In this document: positions 60,338-64,000 of the stretch, piece by piece | How positions within the stretch are numbered: position 1 is the first letter of the stretch | Layout of the letters: the number at the start of each line of letters is the position of its first letter | Source: Sphingobacteriales bacterium 44-15 | GTDB taxonomy: Bacteria > Bacteroidota > Bacteroidia > Chitinophagales > Chitinophagaceae | DNA: 64,000 nt | NCBI GenBank assembly: GCA_001899685.1 | Contig: MKWG01000003.1 | Coordinates: 124,001 to 188,000, forward strand | Direction: 5' to 3' | Program-made: the position numbers and the translations under genes | Notes under the pieces: generated by a model | The model's input: only the letters and a program-made list of their open reading frames with translations | The model's database searches: none | Told to the model about the DNA's origin: nothing

Positions 60338-62251
60338 ATGCAGTGTCGCATTATTCTGACGCTATTTATACTTGCTTCTATTAATGGTATAGCCCAGGTG
60401 CAAAAACCTTCTGTCATTCCCGAACCAGTTTCCCTGGAGCAAAAAGAAGGGCAGTTTCTCCTGAAGCATACTACTGCAATAGAAATCCCCTCTGGTGATG
60501 ACGGATCTGTTGCGGCAGTGGCCCGTTACCTGGCCGGCTTCCTTAGCAGGTCTACCGGCTTTCACCTCAGTACTACACATACTTCAGCAGATGGCAGCAT
60601 TAAGTTTGTGCTCAATGCATCACGCGACGAAGCCATAGGCGATGAAGGATATGAACTTCAAGTTAGTTCCGGCGGCGTGACCATCTCAGCAAATAAACCT
60701 GCGGGATTATTCTATGCTGTGCAAACTTTTGTACAACTGCTGCCAAAAGAAATTGAAAGCAAAAAAGTAAATGAAAATATACAGTGGATAGCTCCTGCTG
60801 TTGTTATCAAAGACTATCCGCGCTTTGGCTGGAGAGGGCTTATGTTTGATGTATCGCGGCATTTTTTTACCAAAGAGGAGGTGAAAGCATTCATAGACGA
60901 TATGGCGCGTTACAAATTCAATTTGCTGCACCTGCATCTTACCGACGACCAGGGATGGAGGATTGAAATAAAGAGCCTGCCCAAACTGACCAGTGTAGGC
61001 GCATGGAATGTAAAAAAGACAGGAACATTCAACTATTTTTCCGATCCCCTGCCGGATGAGCCTAGAGACTACGGCGGTTTTTATACCCAGGACGATATCA
61101 GGGAGATCGTGCAGTATGCGAAAGAACATTTTGTAAATATTCTTCCTGAAGTGGATGTTCCGGGGCATAGTCTGGCGGCAATAGCATCTTACCCCGAGCT
61201 GTCGTGCACGCCGGGGGCAGATAAATACACTGTCAATTCCGGGGAGAAATTTATGGTATGGCCTCCCAAAGGCCATTTCTACGGGCTGGTGGATAACACG
61301 CTTTGTCCCGCCAATCCTAAGGTATACGAGTTTTTAGATAAAGTATTTACGGAAGTGGCAGCACTTTTCCCGTTTGAATATATTCACATGGGCGGAGATG
61401 AAACGGCAAGGAATTTCTGGGAAAAAAGTCCGCAGATAAAAGCTTTGATGCAACGCGAAAAGCTGAAGAATCTTGATGAAGTACAAAGCTATTTTGTAAA
61501 AAAAGTTGAACAGATCGTTGAATCAAAAGGGAAAAAGCTGATTGGCTGGGATGAGATATTGCAGGGAGGATTGGCTCCTAACGCCGCCGTGATGAGCTGG
61601 CGCGGCGTGGATGGCGGTATCGCCGCTGCAAAACTGCAGCACGAAGTAGTGATGAGCCCTACAACCTTCGCCTATCTTGACTTTATGCAGGGCGATGCAG
61701 CTATTGAGCCGCCGGTATATGCAACATTGCGGTTGAGCAAAGCCTATCAGTTCGACCCGGTACCCGAAGGTGTGGATGCAAAATATATCAAAGGGGGACA
61801 GGCCAACTTATGGACCGAGCAGGTGTATAATACACGGCATCTGCAGTATATGTTGTGGCCACGGGCGTTTGCCATAGCAGAGTCGGTATGGTCTCCGAAA
61901 GAAAAGAAAAACTGGGAGAATTTTGTGCCGCGTGTAGAGCAGCAGTTCAGGCGGTTTGATGTGGCTGAAAAGAAATATGCGCCTGCTATGTATGACCCCG
62001 TAATAAAAGCAACAAAGGGACCGAACGGATTACCTGTGGCGGAGCTTTCCACGGAGATATCCGGACTTGATATTTTTTACAGCTTTGATAATTCATTCCC
62101 GGATAAATTTTACCCGAAATATACTGAGCCGGTTGAGGTGCCTAAAGATGCAGTTACCATGCGGATAATCACTTACCGGAATGGCGAACCCGTTGGAAGA
62201 ATGATCTCAATAGCTGTCGCTGAATTGAAGAAAAGAGCGGGAATAAAGTAG
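60338..62251 (+). CDS. Secreted beta-N-acetylhexosaminidase (GH20)
   Basis: Exported enzyme that removes terminal N-acetylglucosamine or N-acetylgalactosamine. The 637 residues comprise a signal peptide (IILTLFILASINGIAQ), a GH20b domain (about 25-150), the GH20 barrel (about 155-500) and a chitobiase-C-terminal domain (about 555-630). The catalytic Asp-Glu pair is in YIHMGGDETARNFW (about 352-353). Other substrate residues are in HLHLTDDQGWRIEI and NILPEVDVPGHSLAAI. It may act on chitin fragments, glycoproteins or peptidoglycan. It has no operon partners. Confidence 0.95.
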   Translation: MQCRIILTLFILASINGIAQVQKPSVIPEPVSLEQKEGQFLLKHTTAIEIPSGDDGSVAAVARYLAGFLSRSTGFHLSTTHTSADGSIKFVLNASRDEAIGDEGYELQVSSGGVTISANKPAGLFYAVQTFVQLLPKEIESKKVNENIQWIAPAVVIKDYPRFGWRGLMFDVSRHFFTKEEVKAFIDDMARYKFNLLHLHLTDDQGWRIEIKSLPKLTSVGAWNVKKTGTFNYFSDPLPDEPRDYGGFYTQDDIREIVQYAKEHFVNILPEVDVPGHSLAAIASYPELSCTPGADKYTVNSGEKFMVWPPKGHFYGLVDNTLCPANPKVYEFLDKVFTEVAALFPFEYIHMGGDETARNFWEKSPQIKALMQREKLKNLDEVQSYFVKKVEQIVESKGKKLIGWDEILQGGLAPNAAVMSWRGVDGGIAAAKLQHEVVMSPTTFAYLDFMQGDAAIEPPVYATLRLSKAYQFDPVPEGVDAKYIKGGQANLWTEQVYNTRHLQYMLWPRAFAIAESVWSPKEKKNWENFVPRVEQQFRRFDVAEKKYAPAMYDPVIKATKGPNGLPVAELSTEISGLDIFYSFDNSFPDKFYPKYTEPVEVPKDAVTMRIITYRNGEPVGRMISIAVAELKKRAGIK

Positions 62252-62284
62252 GATTAAGTCAGGCAAATTATGTCTGTGGATTAT

Positions 62285-62396
62285 CGTGAAAAGTGAGAAC
62301 CCGCCCGGCTGAATGCCATTCGGACGGGGATAAAGGTGAAAGAATGTTTCACGTCTCACACCAGCCTGCCGGTTGGCAGGTTTCACGTTTGACGCA
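62285..62396. repeat. GTGAGA/TTTCAC repeat with two internal hairpins
   Basis: CGTGAAAAGTGAGAACCCG leads to a hairpin of CCGCCCGGCTGAATG... and CATTCGGACGGGG, then AAGGTGAAAGAATG, the unit TTTCACGTCTCACACC, a GCCTGCCGGTTGGCAGG hairpin and TTTCACGTTTGACG. The ends are inverse to each other. It lies between the convergent GH20 and YihY genes. Confidence 0.75.
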
Positions 62397-62404
62397 CCAG
62401 CAGA

Positions 62405-63364
62405 TCATTTTTCCGGAGCAGGCACAGTGCTTTTCTTTTTTTCCGGCTGGGTCTGTAAGGAATTTTCAGATTCCACTTCCACTTCTTTGATCCATACGGC
62501 ATAGTCATCCGGATAAATATGCGAACCGGTATGAATAGCATATACCCGTGTAAAAACTGCGCCGAAATACAGGATGATTGCGGAATAATATACCCACAGC
62601 AGGATCACTATCACAGAGCCGGCTGCCCCATAGGCAGAGGTCATCCGGTTATGCCCGAGATAATAGCTGATAAGAAATTTTCCCAGCATAAACAATAAGG
62701 CAGTAGTAAAGGCGCCTATTCTCACATTATGCCATTTTATTTTGGCATCGGGGAGCACTTTAAATATCAGTCCGAATAAAAAAGACGTAATGATAAAGCT
62801 GAGGATGACATTTACAATATAAAGTGCAATGACCTGCGCTTCGGGAAATGCCATGGTGAGCCGGCTGATAAAAGCATCCAGTATACCGTTGATGACAAGG
62901 GATACCAGTAAGAGAAAACCCAGCGTAATAATAATGGAAAAAGACAATAGTCTGTTGACCAGGAGCTTCAGCCAGCCTTTCCTGGGTTTGGCTTTCAGTC
63001 GCCAGATAAGGTTGATGGAATCCTGTATTTCGCCAAATACGCTTGTTGCCCCGATGATCAAAGTGATGAGCCCTACAATAGTAGCAATTTTATTATCCGA
63101 AGACAAAGTGGCATTGCGGATGGTTTGCTGGATCTGCAATGCCGCATCTTTTCCTACAAAATCTGCTATCTGGCCATATACCGTTCCTTCCACCGCTGCC
63201 CTGCCGTAAAAAATATCACTTATCCAGAGAATGATTATGATAAGTCCCGGCAATGAAAAAAGAGTATAATAAGAAAGGGCAGCGCTTAATTTCATCACTC
63301 TTTCGCTAAAGAAATCGGCGAAAGACTGCTTAATGATCTTCAAGGTGGTTGTGAGTAATATCAT
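62405..63364 (-). CDS. YihY/BrkB-family inner-membrane protein
   Basis: A 319-residue membrane protein with six helices (about 35-55, 95-115, 140-165, 185-205, 215-235 and 240-265). The family phrases are present: ALSYYTLFSLPGLIIIIL at the start, NLIWRLKAKPRKGWLKLLVNRLLSF (split) in the middle, and AYGAAGSVIVILLWVYYSAIILYFGAVFTRVYA (split) near the end. These proteins were once called ribonuclease BN and are now of unknown function. The C-terminal tail (about 285-319) is charged and low in complexity. Monocistronic. Confidence 0.92.
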   Translation of the reverse strand: MILLTTTLKIIKQSFADFFSERVMKLSAALSYYTLFSLPGLIIIILWISDIFYGRAAVEGTVYGQIADFVGKDAALQIQQTIRNATLSSDNKIATIVGLITLIIGATSVFGEIQDSINLIWRLKAKPRKGWLKLLVNRLLSFSIIITLGFLLLVSLVINGILDAFISRLTMAFPEAQVIALYIVNVILSFIITSFLFGLIFKVLPDAKIKWHNVRIGAFTTALLFMLGKFLISYYLGHNRMTSAYGAAGSVIVILLWVYYSAIILYFGAVFTRVYAIHTGSHIYPDDYAVWIKEVEVESENSLQTQPEKKKSTVPAPEK

Positions 63365-63418
63365 TGTTGAATGTAATAAAAAAATTATGCCGGAATATTA
63401 AAATGCTGACATAGTTTT

Positions 63419-63500
63419 ATGCTGATGTGAGCGTAGTAAGTGAACGCTGTAGGGGCAAGGCATGCCTTGCCCCTACAGCGTTCACTTCTCACGGCAGCAT
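63419..63500. repeat. Large GGCATGCC palindrome (REP-like)
   Basis: A perfect 50-bp palindrome (63438-63487), with arms that start AAGTGAACGCTGTAGGGGC and centre CAAGGCATGCCTTG, is extended by outer arms ATGCTGATGTGAG and CTCACGGCAGCAT that pair with two mismatches. Its core matches the RAYT-embedded palindrome at 20672-20699. The outer GTGAG/TTCACTTCTCAC parts belong to the GTGAGA repeat class, so two repeat types are nested. It lies between the divergent YihY and permease genes. Confidence 0.85.
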
Positions 63501-63533
63501 ACAGGCATAATTTGATTGACCTAATATAAACTC

Positions 63534-64000
63534 ATGACTACTCCTTTTTTACAGGTAATTATTTTTTTGATACTGGGAATAGCCCTGATCATCTTGCTGA
63601 CAACAAGGTATAAGATACATGCCTTCTTTGCCCTGTTTGCCGCCTGCTTTGTGGTGGGGCTGGGCGTACGGTTACCTGTAGAAGAAATCATAGCGGCGAT
63701 GAAAAGCGGGTTTGGTCATATCATGGCGTCGCTGGGGTTTATCATTGTATTGGGCACGGCGCTTGGCGTACTGCTGGAGCATACAGGATGTACTTCTGTA
63801 ATGGCTGAGTTCATACTCAGGAAGACCGGGCATCACCGGGCATCGCTTGCAATGAATATTACAGGGTTTATAGTAGGGATGCCGATTTTTTGCGATTCGG
63901 GTTTTATTGTATTGAGCGGGCTGAACCGGAGCCTGGCGCGGAGAACAGGCATCGGCATGGCAGTGATGGCTACTTCACTGGCGAGCGGCCTGTACGCCAT
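63534..64000 (+). CDS. GntP/gluconate-H+ symporter-family permease (partial, C-terminus off the right edge)
   Basis: The first 155 residues of a hydrophobic permease. The start is the ATG at 63534. Helices are FLQVIIFLILGIALIILL (about 5-22), HAFFALFAACFVVGLGV, then the GntP signature region SGFGHIMASLGFIIVLGTALGVLLEHTG (split, about 70-97) and the MNITGFIVGMPIFCDSGFIVLSGL segment (split), where GMPIFCDSG is diagnostic for the family. These transporters take up gluconate, or related sugar acids or glycerate, with protons. The substrate would be shown by genes beyond the edge. Confidence 0.92.
   Translation, partial: MTTPFLQVIIFLILGIALIILLTTRYKIHAFFALFAACFVVGLGVRLPVEEIIAAMKSGFGHIMASLGFIIVLGTALGVLLEHTGCTSVMAEFILRKTGHHRASLAMNITGFIVGMPIFCDSGFIVLSGLNRSLARRTGIGMAVMATSLASGLYA

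Overview
The window comes from a Bacteroidota chromosome, most likely a soil- or plant-type member of the Chitinophagaceae. The evidence is a SusC/SusD pair, a hybrid histidine kinase fused to an AraC output domain, LytTR signalling, a eukaryotic-type citrate synthase, a wealth of sulfatase/glycosidase/phosphodiesterase exoenzymes, TTG(n20-21)TAnnTTTG promoters, and a tRNA gene without encoded CCA. Family placement is inference; no 16S gene is present.

Layout. 1-9.9 kb: a polysaccharide-utilisation-type block on the minus strand. It holds a SusD partial at the left edge, SusC, a 976-residue secreted protein with two TIM-barrel-like ends, a LutC-like lactate-utilisation protein and an AraC regulator, with a divergent SDR dehydrogenase. 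10-24.7 kb: housekeeping genes (tRNA-Ala, gltA, an LptF/G permease, kdsC, smc) mixed with an esterase, an ECF sigma operon, a GDPD, a sulfatase, a YdeI-like protein and a RAYT (REP-associated transposase). 25-37.5 kb: a hybrid two-component regulator, a secreted NPP phosphodiesterase, a GNAT, cardiolipin synthase, a beta-helix/PDZ protein, a metallophosphatase and a GH5 enzyme. 37.6-48.6 kb: a CHAT-family protease, a TerB-like protein, a UbiA-like/methyltransferase pair, aroE with a phosphosulfolactate-synthase homologue, a TPR protein, and a LiaF-like/DUF4288/LytS/LytR operon. 48.8-56 kb: a four-gene cytochrome/DUF1501/DUF1553 block of the kind abundant in Planctomycetes. 56-64 kb: a Crp-family regulator, a DinB protein, a hydrolase, a DUF4397 lipoprotein, an RRM protein, GH20 hexosaminidase, YihY and the start of a GntP-type permease.

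The most distinctive theme is in the spacers. At least five kinds of repeated or palindromic element occur: degenerate GTGAGA/TTTCAC arrays, mostly between convergent genes; GGCATGCC palindromes; a terminal-inverted-repeat element with internal hairpins; a GAAGCAATCT/AGATTGCTTC element; and CGCAAAG arrays. One GGCATGCC palindrome lies in frame inside the RAYT gene itself, and a larger relative sits at 63.4 kb. This links the transposase to a candidate REP family and is the best lead for an under-described system here. Other leads are the 976-residue fusion protein with its lutC/SDR neighbours, the ComA homologue, the beta-helix/PDZ fusion and the CHAT protease.
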